A DNA stretch of 64,000 nt, from the NCBI RefSeq assembly GCF_001761365.1, contig NZ_CP017477.1, forward strand, positions 2,222,001 through 2,286,000. Reading direction: 5' to 3'. The position numbers and the translations under genes are program-made. The notes beneath the pieces were generated by a model. It searched no databases and was not told where the DNA came from. It saw only the letters and a list, made by a program, of their open reading frames with translations. The DNA comes from Polaribacter vadi (GTDB taxonomy: Bacteria > Bacteroidota > Bacteroidia > Flavobacteriales > Flavobacteriaceae). Below, piece by piece: positions 16,668 to 24,599 of the stretch. The stretch's first letter is position 1; each line of letters begins with the position of its first letter.

Positions 16668-18008
16668 ATGACAAAATCGTACTTAATAAAAAATGCAACA
16701 ATAGTAAATGAAAATACCACTTTTACAGGTGATGTTTTGATTGAAAACGAAATTATAAAACAAATTTCTTTGGAAATTGTACCGACTGAAAACGTAGAAA
16801 TTATTAATGCTGATGGAAAGTACTTAATTCCTGGTTTTATTGATGATCAAGTGCATTTTAGAGAACCTGGTTTAACTCACAAAGCAAATATAGCTTCTGA
16901 AAGTAGAGCTGCTATTGCTGGCGGAATTACTACTTTTATAGAAATGCCAAACACAGTTCCTCAAGCAACTACACAAGAATTATTAGAAGATAAATTTAAA
17001 ATTGCAGCTAAAGACTCGTATGCAAACTACTCTTTTATGTTTGGTGGAACGAATGATAATTTAGATGAATTATTAAAGACCGATCCAAAAAAAGTAGCAG
17101 GCATAAAGCTTTTCCTAGGTTCGTCTACAGGAAATATGTTGGTAGATAATGAAGCTGTTTTAGAGAAGATTTTTTCATCAACAAAAATGATTATTTCTGT
17201 GCATTGTGAAGACGAAGCAACCATCAGAAAAAATACAGCAGCATACGTAGAAAAATACGGAGAAGATATTCCATTAAAATACCATCCAATTATTAGAAGC
17301 GAAGAAGCTTGTTATTTATCGTCTTCAAAAGCCATAGAATTAGCGAAAAAAACTGGAGCACGTTTGCATATTTTTCATATATCAACCGAAAAAGAAACAC
17401 ACCTTTTTAGAAACGATATTCCTTTAGAAGAAAAACAAATTACAGCTGAAGTTTGTGTGCACCATTTATGGTTTAATGATAAAGATTATGAGGAAAAAGG
17501 AACGCATATAAAATGGAATCCTGCTGTAAAAACAGAAAAAGACAGAGTAGGTTTATGGAAAGCTTTGTTAGATGACAGAATTGATGTTTTAGCAACAGAC
17601 CATGCACCACACACATTAGCTGAAAAAAGTAACAATTATATGAATGCTCCAAGTGGAGGACCTTTGGTACAACATGCAGTTATTGCACTTTTAGAAAAAG
17701 TAAAAGAAGGCGTAATTCCGATTGAAAAATTGGTGGAGAAAATGAGTCATAATCCTGCAAAATTATTTCAAATAGAAAAGCGTGGTTTTATAAAAGAAGG
17801 TTTTTATGCAGATTTGGTTTTAATTGATGCAAATAAAGCACAAACCGTTTCTAAAGATAATATTTTATACAAATGTGGCTGGTCTCCTTTTGAAGGAACT
17901 ACATTTTCATCAACCATAACACATACATTTATAAATGGAAATTTAATGTATAATAATGGTGTTTTTAATGATAATATTAAAGGAAAACGAATTACTTTTA
18001 ATCGATAA
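16668..18008 (+). CDS. pyrC: Dihydroorotase
   Basis: This enzyme interconverts carbamoyl-aspartate and dihydroorotate in pyrimidine synthesis. The 446 residues form a complete amidohydrolase: 'IPGFIDDQVHFREPG' (54-68), 'GIKLFLGSS' with the probable carboxylated lysine, 'SVHCED', 'LHIFHIST' and 'ATDHAPH'. The usual HxH at the first metal site reads Gln61-Val-His63; I believe this is common in Bacteroidota dihydroorotases. The DUF4296 lipoprotein gene starts 2 bases after the stop, so they are probably co-transcribed. Confidence 0.92.
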   Translation: MTKSYLIKNATIVNENTTFTGDVLIENEIIKQISLEIVPTENVEIINADGKYLIPGFIDDQVHFREPGLTHKANIASESRAAIAGGITTFIEMPNTVPQATTQELLEDKFKIAAKDSYANYSFMFGGTNDNLDELLKTDPKKVAGIKLFLGSSTGNMLVDNEAVLEKIFSSTKMIISVHCEDEATIRKNTAAYVEKYGEDIPLKYHPIIRSEEACYLSSSKAIELAKKTGARLHIFHISTEKETHLFRNDIPLEEKQITAEVCVHHLWFNDKDYEEKGTHIKWNPAVKTEKDRVGLWKALLDDRIDVLATDHAPHTLAEKSNNYMNAPSGGPLVQHAVIALLEKVKEGVIPIEKLVEKMSHNPAKLFQIEKRGFIKEGFYADLVLIDANKAQTVSKDNILYKCGWSPFEGTTFSSTITHTFINGNLMYNNGVFNDNIKGKRITFNR

Positions 18009-18009
18009 T

Positions 18010-18477
18010 ATGAAAAATTCACTTTATATATTTTTACTTATTTTTTTGGTTTCTTGCACAAGTAATACCATTTTTGAAAAACCAGAAGATTTAATTCCTA
18101 AAGACACCATGAGTCTTTTGGTGCAAGAAATGTCGATTGCTACTTCTGCAAAATATATGAACAATAAAAATTTAGAGAAAAGAGTAAACTATATGCCTTT
18201 GGTTTATGATCGTTTTGGAATTGATTCTCTTCGTTTTCAAACGAGTAATTTATATTACATGTCTAAAATTGATTTGTATCAAGAAATTTTTACGAACGCA
18301 AAAAACAATTTAGAAAAGCAAAAATCTGTATTTGATGAAATCAAGAAAAGAACCGATTCTTTAAGAGCCGATTCTATTAAAAAAATTAAAGATTTTAAAA
18401 CGAATAAAATTCCTAAAGACTCTTTAAAAACAAGAAAAAAATTAATACAAGAAGATTCTTTAAAGCCTACTCTTTAG
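18010..18477 (+). CDS. DUF4296 lipoprotein
   Basis: The start at 18010 gives 155 residues with a lipoprotein signal ('LIFLVSCTSN', Cys near residue 16); an in-frame upstream ATG at 17956 lies inside the dihydroorotase gene and is unlikely. The body 'KPEDLIPKDTMSLLVQEMSIATSA' is the DUF4296 hallmark. The tail is lysine-rich, with repeated short 'RADSIKKIKD' and 'PKDSLKTRKK' units. Function unknown. Its end overlaps by 11 bases the end of the convergent epimerase gene. Confidence 0.8.
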   Translation: MKNSLYIFLLIFLVSCTSNTIFEKPEDLIPKDTMSLLVQEMSIATSAKYMNNKNLEKRVNYMPLVYDRFGIDSLRFQTSNLYYMSKIDLYQEIFTNAKNNLEKQKSVFDEIKKRTDSLRADSIKKIKDFKTNKIPKDSLKTRKKLIQEDSLKPTL

Positions 18478-19468
18478 GATAGTTTTCACAAACCCTTTCA
18501 ATCGATTTATCAACAGGTTCAAATTCATAATTAATTGTATTTTTAATTTTTTCTGATGAATATTTAGAAACAGAATGAGCTGATTTCGCTGAATATTTAG
18601 TGATTAAAGGAGCAATTCCTGTTATTTTTGAAACCAACCAACTAAATCTCCAAAAAATAGCTGTTTGCCAAGGTTTTATCTTTATTGATGGTCGTTTTTT
18701 ACCAAAACCATCTGCAATTAAAAAGAAAATTTCTTTGAAAGATTTGTTTTCTGAAACCAAAATAAAACGCTCGTTTTTTACAGTTGAATTCATTAATTGA
18801 ATCATGGGTTTTACAACGTCTTGTACAGCCACAAAACCTGTAATTCCTTCAGTATAATATTTAAAACCGTTATAAACTTGGCTAAATAACTTGCCTGAAC
18901 CAGCGTTCCAAAATCCGCTTCCTAAAATTACGCCAGGGTTTACAATTATAACCTCCACTCCTTCTTGGCTGGCTCTCCAAACTTCCATTTCTGCACCAAA
19001 TTTGGTAATAGAATAACCACTATTATCTAGCTCTTTATTCCATTCACACTCTTCATCAATTAAATTATCATCTAAAGATTTACCAACAGCAGCAATGGAA
19101 CTTACAAAGCAAAGTTTCTCAACTTTGGCATCCACAGAAAGATTTACAATAATTTCAGTTCCATGAATATTTACCTTTCTCATTTCTCTATAATCTTTTT
19201 GATTAAAAGAAATAAATGCAGCACAATGATATACGTGTTTTACACCCACAAAAGCAGGAATCATTGCAGGAACTTGCGTAATATCTGCTTGAAACCATTC
19301 TATTTTCGAGAAAAATGTAGCATCATCCGTATAAAAAGAAAACACTTTTTTTACTTTTTCTAAAGAAGAATCTGTTCTATAAATAGCTCTTATGTTATCA
19401 TTTTTTAAACTTAAATGATACAATAAGTGCGAACCCACTAAACCTGTGCCTCCAGTAACTAAAATCAT
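18467..19468 (-). CDS. NAD-dependent epimerase/dehydratase family protein
   Basis: This is an extended SDR of 333 residues with the cofactor motif 'TGGTGLVGSHL' (5-15), the catalytic 'YSITKFGAE' (Tyr and Lys, about 152-156) and 'VNPGVILG'. It resembles 3-beta-hydroxysteroid dehydrogenase/dihydroflavonol reductase-like proteins. The substrate cannot be read from sequence. It is convergent with the DUF4296 gene and divergent from tyrS. Confidence 0.85.
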   Translation of the reverse strand: MILVTGGTGLVGSHLLYHLSLKNDNIRAIYRTDSSLEKVKKVFSFYTDDATFFSKIEWFQADITQVPAMIPAFVGVKHVYHCAAFISFNQKDYREMRKVNIHGTEIIVNLSVDAKVEKLCFVSSIAAVGKSLDDNLIDEECEWNKELDNSGYSITKFGAEMEVWRASQEGVEVIIVNPGVILGSGFWNAGSGKLFSQVYNGFKYYTEGITGFVAVQDVVKPMIQLMNSTVKNERFILVSENKSFKEIFFLIADGFGKKRPSIKIKPWQTAIFWRFSWLVSKITGIAPLITKYSAKSAHSVSKYSSEKIKNTINYEFEPVDKSIERVCENYPKE

Positions 19469-19501
19469 ACTGCTAATTTATAGTTTTTTGATTGATAAGT
19501 T

Positions 19502-19509
19502 TATCTTTG
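19502..19509 (+). promoter_or_regulatory. -7 element upstream of tyrS
   Basis: TATCTTTG exactly matches TAnnTTTG and leaves an untranslated leader of about 80 bases before the tyrS ATG. The -33 partner is not clear. Confidence 0.4.
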
Positions 19510-19596
19510 TCGCCATAAAAAATACGTTACTAGTTTTATGTTGATGTTCGTTTGGCATTAAAAGAAATGTAACCGTTTAAAAAAAATCTATTTATA

Positions 19597-20889
19597 ATGA
19601 CAAATTTTGTTGAGGAATTACGTTGGCGAGGATTATTAAGTGATATAATGCCAGATACTGAAGAATATTTATTGGAAAATAAAACAGCTGGTTATATTGG
19701 TTTTGACCCAACTGCAGACTCTTTACATATTGGAAGTTTGGTGCAAATTTTTATCTTAAAACACTTTCAAATTGCTGGCCATAACCCAATTGCTTTAATT
19801 GGTGGAGCAACAGGAATGGTTGGAGATCCTTCAGGAAAATCTGCTGAACGTAATTTATTAGATGAAGCAACTTTGGCAAAAAATGTAGCTGGAGTTAGAG
19901 AAAATTTAGAGCGTTTTTTAAATTTTGATGATGCTGCAGAAAACAAAGCAGAATTGGTAAACAATTACGATTGGATGAAGGATATTTCTTTAATCGATTT
20001 TGTGAGAGATACAGGAAAACACATTACTGTAAATTACATGATGGCCAAAGATTCTGTGAAGAAACGTTTGAGCTCTGAATCTTCTGTGGGAATGAGTTTT
20101 ACAGAATTTACTTACCAATTATTTCAAGGGTATGATTTTTACCATTTATACACGCATAAAAATTGCAAGTTGCAAATGGGTGGTTCAGATCAATGGGGAA
20201 ATATTACAACTGGAACCGAATTAATTCGTAGAAAAGCGCAAGGAAAAGCGTATGCAATTACAGTTCCTTTAGTTACCAAAGCAGATGGAACAAAATTCGG
20301 AAAAACAGAAGGTGGTAATATTTGGTTGAATGCAGATAGAACATCTCCTTATAAATTTTACCAATATTGGCTAAATTCGTCTGATGAGGATGCCGAAAAT
20401 TTTATAAAGAAATTCACTTTTTTAGATAAAGAAACTATTGAAAACTTGATTGCTGAACATCAAGAAAATCCTCATTTACGTTCTTTACAGAAAAAATTAG
20501 GAGAAGAAGTTACCATTTTAACACATGGAAAAGAAGCGTATGAAAACGCGTTAAAAGCTTCGAATATTTTGTTCGGAAAATCTACAGCTTCTGATTTAAA
20601 ATCTTTAGACGAACAAACTTTCTTAGATGTTTTTGATGGTGTACCAATGGCTTCCATTCCAAAAGAAGAATTCACTGAAGGTTTAGATATGATTGCTGCT
20701 TTGGCTGCCAAAACCTATTTTTTAAAATCGAATGGAGAAGCTAGAAGAGCATTAAAAGAAAATGCAATTTCTGTGAATAAAGAAAAGGTAAAAGAAGATT
20801 TTATAATTACTACTGATGATTTAATCGCTAATAAATATGTGCTTTTACAAAGAGGAAAAAAGACAAATTATTTATTGATTGTTGAGTAA
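19597..20889 (+). CDS. tyrS: Tyrosyl-tRNA synthetase
   Basis: TyrS charges tRNA-Tyr in the cytoplasm. The 430 residues are full length for the bacterial enzyme. The class I signatures are HIGS (44-47, HIGH-like) and KFGKT (233-237, KMSKS-like). 'GGATGMVGDPSGKSAER' and 'QMGGSDQWGNI' are typical substrate loops, and the C-terminal S4-like domain ends 'YVLLQRGKKTNYLLIVE'. A terminator follows at once. Confidence 0.97.
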   Translation: MTNFVEELRWRGLLSDIMPDTEEYLLENKTAGYIGFDPTADSLHIGSLVQIFILKHFQIAGHNPIALIGGATGMVGDPSGKSAERNLLDEATLAKNVAGVRENLERFLNFDDAAENKAELVNNYDWMKDISLIDFVRDTGKHITVNYMMAKDSVKKRLSSESSVGMSFTEFTYQLFQGYDFYHLYTHKNCKLQMGGSDQWGNITTGTELIRRKAQGKAYAITVPLVTKADGTKFGKTEGGNIWLNADRTSPYKFYQYWLNSSDEDAENFIKKFTFLDKETIENLIAEHQENPHLRSLQKKLGEEVTILTHGKEAYENALKASNILFGKSTASDLKSLDEQTFLDVFDGVPMASIPKEEFTEGLDMIAALAAKTYFLKSNGEARRALKENAISVNKEKVKEDFIITTDDLIANKYVLLQRGKKTNYLLIVE

Positions 20890-20914
20890 CCTTTAAAAAT
20901 ATTGTTTTAAAAAA

Positions 20915-20947
20915 AAGCGTTGAATTTAAAAATTCAGCGCTTTTTTG
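20915..20947 (+). terminator. Terminator after tyrS
   Basis: AGCGTTGAATTT (20916-20927) pairs with AAATTCAGCGCT (one irregular pair) and is followed by a T tract. Confidence 0.85.
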
Positions 20948-21004
20948 TTTTAGTAAATATATAGAATCAACTTTAACTGTTGATGAATGTTAGGATCTAA
21001 ACAT

Positions 21005-21256
21005 CTATTTATACTTAAAATATAGAAACAACATATAACCATTTAATAGAAAGGAAATAGAGTTTGTGATTATTATTGGATAATCTTCCTTTAAAAAACC
21101 ATATAATGCCCAAAGAAAAACACCAATTAATAAAATAGAGAAAAAAACAGGTGATAAATGAGCAACCTTTTTAGTCTTATATGCTTTTATTATTTGAGGA
21201 ACAATGGCAATTGTGGTAAAAAGACCTGCCAAAAACCCAATTATCTCTATGTTCAT
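21005..21256 (-). CDS. SemiSWEET-type sugar transporter
   Basis: This 83-residue protein has three hydrophobic helices and the PQ-loop motif 'IAIVPQIIKAYKTKK' (about 17-31). That matches the SemiSWEET family, which works as a dimer to pass sugars across the inner membrane. The actual substrate is unknown. It stands alone on the minus strand, about 90 bases before mscL in the same orientation. Confidence 0.85.
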   Translation of the reverse strand: MNIEIIGFLAGLFTTIAIVPQIIKAYKTKKVAHLSPVFFSILLIGVFLWALYGFLKEDYPIIITNSISFLLNGYMLFLYFKYK

Positions 21257-21349
21257 AATTTTTAAACCAAAAATAATACTGATATAAATTTATAAAGACC
21301 TTAATACCTTTCTTCTTTAACTCTTTTAAAATAAATATTTTTTTTGATT

Positions 21350-21811
21350 TTACTTTTTCTCTGCCAAAACTTTCATTAAAAAAGCATTCTGCTTTTCTAA
21401 AAGCTCATTTGTCTTGTTCATTAACTCAATATTTTTTGGAGTTGCCACAGTTTTATTTTTTGGATCTTCTGCTTTTTTCTTCATCGAATTCATTACTCTA
21501 ACCACCATAAAAACAGTAAAAGAAATCACTAGAAAATCTACACCTGCTTCAATTAATTTTCCATAACCAATGGCAACCTCTTCAAATTTAGTTGTACCAT
21601 CTGTAATAACTGCTTCTCTAATGATATATTTTTTATTTTCCCAATTTGCGCCAGCTGTTAAATATGTTAAAGGAGGCATTAAAACTTCTTTAACTAAAAC
21701 ATTAACAACTTTGTTAAAAGCAGTTCCTATAATAACACCAATAGCAATGTCAATCATATTTCCTTTTACAGCAAAGTCTTTAAAATCTTCAAGTAATTTA
21801 AATTTCATCAT
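21350..21811 (-). CDS. mscL: Large-conductance mechanosensitive channel MscL
   Basis: MscL releases solutes under hypo-osmotic shock. The 153 residues begin 'MMKFKLLEDFKDFAVKGNMIDIAIGVIIGTAF', the conserved N-terminal helix and first membrane segment, and include a second membrane helix ('VDFLVISFTVFMVVRVM') and a charged C-terminal helix bundle. The extracellular loop is somewhat long. Either of the first two ATGs could start it. Confidence 0.93.
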   Translation of the reverse strand: MMKFKLLEDFKDFAVKGNMIDIAIGVIIGTAFNKVVNVLVKEVLMPPLTYLTAGANWENKKYIIREAVITDGTTKFEEVAIGYGKLIEAGVDFLVISFTVFMVVRVMNSMKKKAEDPKNKTVATPKNIELMNKTNELLEKQNAFLMKVLAEKK

Positions 21812-22002
21812 TTTTTTTATTCTTGTTTCTTTACTCTTTTCCCTTTATTCTTGTTTCTTATAACTAAAAAAATACCACTTAAAGATATAGAAAACATAGA
21901 TTTTGCGAAATCTATATTCTCTTGAATCTTGGTTCTTGGTTCTCTTTTATCCTGTTTTCTTTTTTCTTTTTTCTCTACTCTTAAATCTATTTTCTCCCTT
22001 TC
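21812..22002. repeat. Pyrimidine-rich low-complexity spacer between LuxE-like gene and mscL
   Basis: The plus strand here is dominated by T and C with recurring short words such as TTCTTGTTTCT (twice near 21820-21860) and CTTGGTTCTTGG. No ORF or strong hairpin is seen. It may be a decayed intergenic repeat. Confidence 0.4.
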
Positions 22003-22977
22003 TTAAAGCATCATCAAATTACAGCCTCTAATATCAGAATTATCAAAACGACCTATAATTTCAAACGTTCCGTTTTTGTGAACTTTTCCTAAATCTTGAG
22101 TTGCAATAAATGAGCAGGAATTATAATTTGCTAAATCAATTACATTAATTCCGCCAGTTTTTTCTTTATCTAAAATAGTTAAAGCATCTTCTGTATCTCT
22201 GGTTAAAATCTGCATCCAATTTGGGGTTTCGAAAATGCCATTTCCTTTAGAATATGCCTGACTTAATAATTCTGTCATTCCATATTCTGAATGGATTTCA
22301 TCAACCTTAAAACCACTTTTTAACAATTGATGCAATTCGTTTCTTATCAACTCTTTTCGTCTTCCTTTCATACCACCAGTTTCCATAACAATGGTGTTTT
22401 TAAGATTAAATTGATGTTTTTCAATCAAATCTAACAACGCAAAAGAAACTCCTATAAGCAAAACTTTTTGTCCATTTTTATCTAAGTTGATGAGTTTTTT
22501 TGCAAGCTCATCAAGGTTATTTAGATAAAATCCGCTTTCTGAATTTTTAGATTTCGCAATTAAATCATCAACCATAAAAACTAAAGAAGAACCTTTTCGC
22601 TCTAAATAATTTGGTAATAAAGCCAACACAACATAGTCTTCTATATTTCCATAAAAATGTGCAAATCCCTTTAAATAACTTTCTTTATAATAGTTAATAT
22701 CGGTTACTAAATGTTTGCTGGTAATACTCCCTGTAGTTCCAGAACTTGTAAAAATTTCTGCTATTTTTTCTTTGGATGAAAGAACTTCTCGCGTTTTAAA
22801 AAACTGAATTGGTAAAAACGGAATTTGTTCAATTTTAGTAACATCTGATGGATGAATGTATAATAAATCGCAAAAAGAACGATACACTTTATTATTATTA
22901 AACTGATGTTTAAAAATCTCTAAAGCAACTGCTGTAAACTCTTCTTGAGTTTGTATGTTAAATATTTTTTTTTGCAT
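22003..22977 (-). CDS. LuxE/PaaK-like acyl-protein synthetase
   Basis: The 324-residue protein resembles LuxE-type acyl-activating enzymes. It has the adenylate-forming loop 'TSSGTTGS' (about residues 78-85), 'METGGMKGRRKE' and 'HSEYGMTELLSQAYS' (the A5-like motif). Such enzymes activate a carboxylic acid with ATP; the partner is unknown. No luciferase or reductase genes are nearby, so bioluminescence is not implied. It stands as a single gene. Confidence 0.82.
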   Translation of the reverse strand: MQKKIFNIQTQEEFTAVALEIFKHQFNNNKVYRSFCDLLYIHPSDVTKIEQIPFLPIQFFKTREVLSSKEKIAEIFTSSGTTGSITSKHLVTDINYYKESYLKGFAHFYGNIEDYVVLALLPNYLERKGSSLVFMVDDLIAKSKNSESGFYLNNLDELAKKLINLDKNGQKVLLIGVSFALLDLIEKHQFNLKNTIVMETGGMKGRRKELIRNELHQLLKSGFKVDEIHSEYGMTELLSQAYSKGNGIFETPNWMQILTRDTEDALTILDKEKTGGINVIDLANYNSCSFIATQDLGKVHKNGTFEIIGRFDNSDIRGCNLMML

Positions 22978-23083
22978 AAAGTCTAAAAATTACCACCACA
23001 TTTTTGTTGGGGTTTCATTCACTTGTTATTCCTGTAAAAATGGAATGTGAATATAGCGTTTTTGTTAAAAAATCTTTATGCTA

Positions 23084-23091
23084 CAAAAATA
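23084..23091 (-). promoter_or_regulatory. Candidate -7 element for LuxE-like gene
   Basis: The minus strand reads TATTTTTG, an exact TAnnTTTG match about 107 bases before the ATG. The -33 element is not evident. Confidence 0.3.
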
Positions 23092-23200
23092 AGATTAATA
23101 CACGCAACCTTTTTAAAATTTTTGTATCTAATGTATGTAGTGTTAAATAAAATATTAATTTAAACTAAAATTTAAAAAAAAAATCTGAAAATTTACCAGC

Positions 23201-23617
23201 ATGAAACTAAATAGCATTTTTTTTATTACTTTTTTTGCATTTTTTGCATGTTCTGAATCAGCAGAAAAAACGCTAGATATTTGCAACGAATGTGTAATTA
23301 TCGACAAAAATTTATTTGACGATACACAAACAAATAATTACGCTATTAATAATGTAGTTTTAGCTGATAATTCTTTAACCATAACAATTAGCGCAAGTGG
23401 TTGTAGTGAAAATAGTTGGAAAGCAACTTTGGTGGACGAAAATCAAATTTTAGAATCGAATCCTATTCAAAGAAACACTAAGATTTTGCTTGAAAATAAT
23501 GAAGCTTGTTTAGCTGTTTTTGAGAAAGATTTTACGTTTGATATTCAAAAATTGAAAGAAAACGAAAATTCAATAATTTTAAATTTAGAAGGCTGGAATA
23601 CACAAATAAACTATTAA
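23201..23617 (+). CDS. Lipoprotein of unknown function
   Basis: This 138-residue protein has a lipoprotein signal ('FFAFFACSES', Cys near 17) and a short beta-rich domain with four further cysteines ('DICNECVIID', 'SASGCSENSW', 'NNEACLAVFE'), which could form disulfides in the periplasm. I do not recognise the family. A second small lipoprotein follows after 36 bases, then an ECF sigma factor gene. Confidence 0.7.
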   Translation: MKLNSIFFITFFAFFACSESAEKTLDICNECVIIDKNLFDDTQTNNYAINNVVLADNSLTITISASGCSENSWKATLVDENQILESNPIQRNTKILLENNEACLAVFEKDFTFDIQKLKENENSIILNLEGWNTQINY

Positions 23618-23653
23618 TAAATTAAAAAAAACAATAACATTAAAACTTATATT

Positions 23654-24058
23654 ATGAAAAAAATCTTATTATTATTTGCAGGTTTATTCCTTTTTTACGC
23701 ATGTTTAAATAACGACGATCAAGTAAATTATGGCTACGAAATTTTACCAATTGATGAATATACAGTTCCTGCATCTTTTACCTTTGGCGAAAAAGACACT
23801 GTTAAAGTAAAATATACATTATTAAATGGCTGTTATAATTTTGATAATATTTATTATGAATACCAAGATACAGCAAGAATTGTGGCAGTTAGAGCTATTG
23901 TGTATGCAGATGAAAATTGTACAGAGATGGAAACACAAAAAGAATACGAACTTATTGTAACTGCAACACAAAGAGAAGATTATTTATTTAAATTTTACAA
24001 AGGTGTTGATGCAAATGGTGAAAATATTTTCGAAGAAGTTGTAGTTCCTGTAAATTAA
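23654..24058 (+). CDS. Lipoprotein of unknown function
   Basis: This 134-residue lipoprotein (signal ending 'FYAC', Cys about residue 17, then 'LNNDD') has a single beta-rich domain. Two cysteines ('LNGCYNF' and 'DENCTEM') may pair. It shares the general plan of the preceding gene but not obvious sequence identity. Its stop codon overlaps the open frame of the next sigma factor gene, suggesting one operon. Confidence 0.68.
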   Translation: MKKILLLFAGLFLFYACLNNDDQVNYGYEILPIDEYTVPASFTFGEKDTVKVKYTLLNGCYNFDNIYYEYQDTARIVAVRAIVYADENCTEMETQKEYELIVTATQREDYLFKFYKGVDANGENIFEEVVVPVN

Positions 24059-24059
24059 A

Positions 24060-24599
24060 ATCATCGAACTTAAAAAACTTATACAGCAATGTTGTGAGCA
24101 AGATTTAGCTGCTCAATCTAAAGTTTATCAACTTTTTGCTGATAGACTTTTTGCTGTTTCCTTAAAGTATTCTAGGAATTATCAAGATGCAGAAGACAAT
24201 CTGCAAGATAGTTTTTTAACAATTTTCGATAAAATTAAACAATACAATCACAAAGGTTCTTTTGAAGGTTGGTTAAAACGAATTACCATAAATACAGCCC
24301 TGCAAACATATAGATCAAAAGCGCCTTTACAAATTGTAAAAGAAGTTGCCGAAAATATAGAAAACGAAGATTCAGCCTTAGAAAACACCGTTTTTAATAT
24401 AGATGTTTTGCTAGAATGTGTACAGCAGTTACCTGACCAATATCGATTGGTTTTTAATCTTTTTGTTCTTGATGATTATTCGCATAAAGAAATTGCCAGT
24501 TTATTAAATATTTCTGTAGGCACATCAAAGTCGAATGTTTCCAGAGCCAGAAAAATTTTAAAAGAAAAATTAGAAATCCATCAAAAAAAAATACTTTAA
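24060..24599 (+). CDS. ECF-type RNA polymerase sigma-70 factor with non-canonical start
   Basis: The frame is open from 24054 (just after an in-frame TAA at 24051) to the stop at 24597-24599. Region 2 reads 'NYQDAEDNLQDSFLTIFDKI' and region 4 'HKEIASLLNISVGTSKSNVSRA', so it is a complete ECF sigma factor of about 179 residues. No ATG, GTG or TTG occurs in frame before 24408, a TTG deep in the protein after region 2. Translation must start at ATT (24054), ATC (24060) or another rare codon; 'IELKKLIQQCCEQD' is a normal N-terminus for the family. The stop overlaps the ATG of the next gene by one base. Confidence 0.85.
   Translation: MIELKKLIQQCCEQDLAAQSKVYQLFADRLFAVSLKYSRNYQDAEDNLQDSFLTIFDKIKQYNHKGSFEGWLKRITINTALQTYRSKAPLQIVKEVAENIENEDSALENTVFNIDVLLECVQQLPDQYRLVFNLFVLDDYSHKEIASLLNISVGTSKSNVSRARKILKEKLEIHQKKIL

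Noticed and set aside
22003..22977. Bioluminescence (lux) gene
   Set aside because: LuxE-like proteins are widespread in Flavobacteria and no luciferase or reductase gene is nearby.
24408..24599. Short ORF starting at TTG as the sigma factor gene
   Set aside because: It would begin after sigma region 2. The same frame upstream encodes clear sigma region 2 sequence, so the gene is longer.
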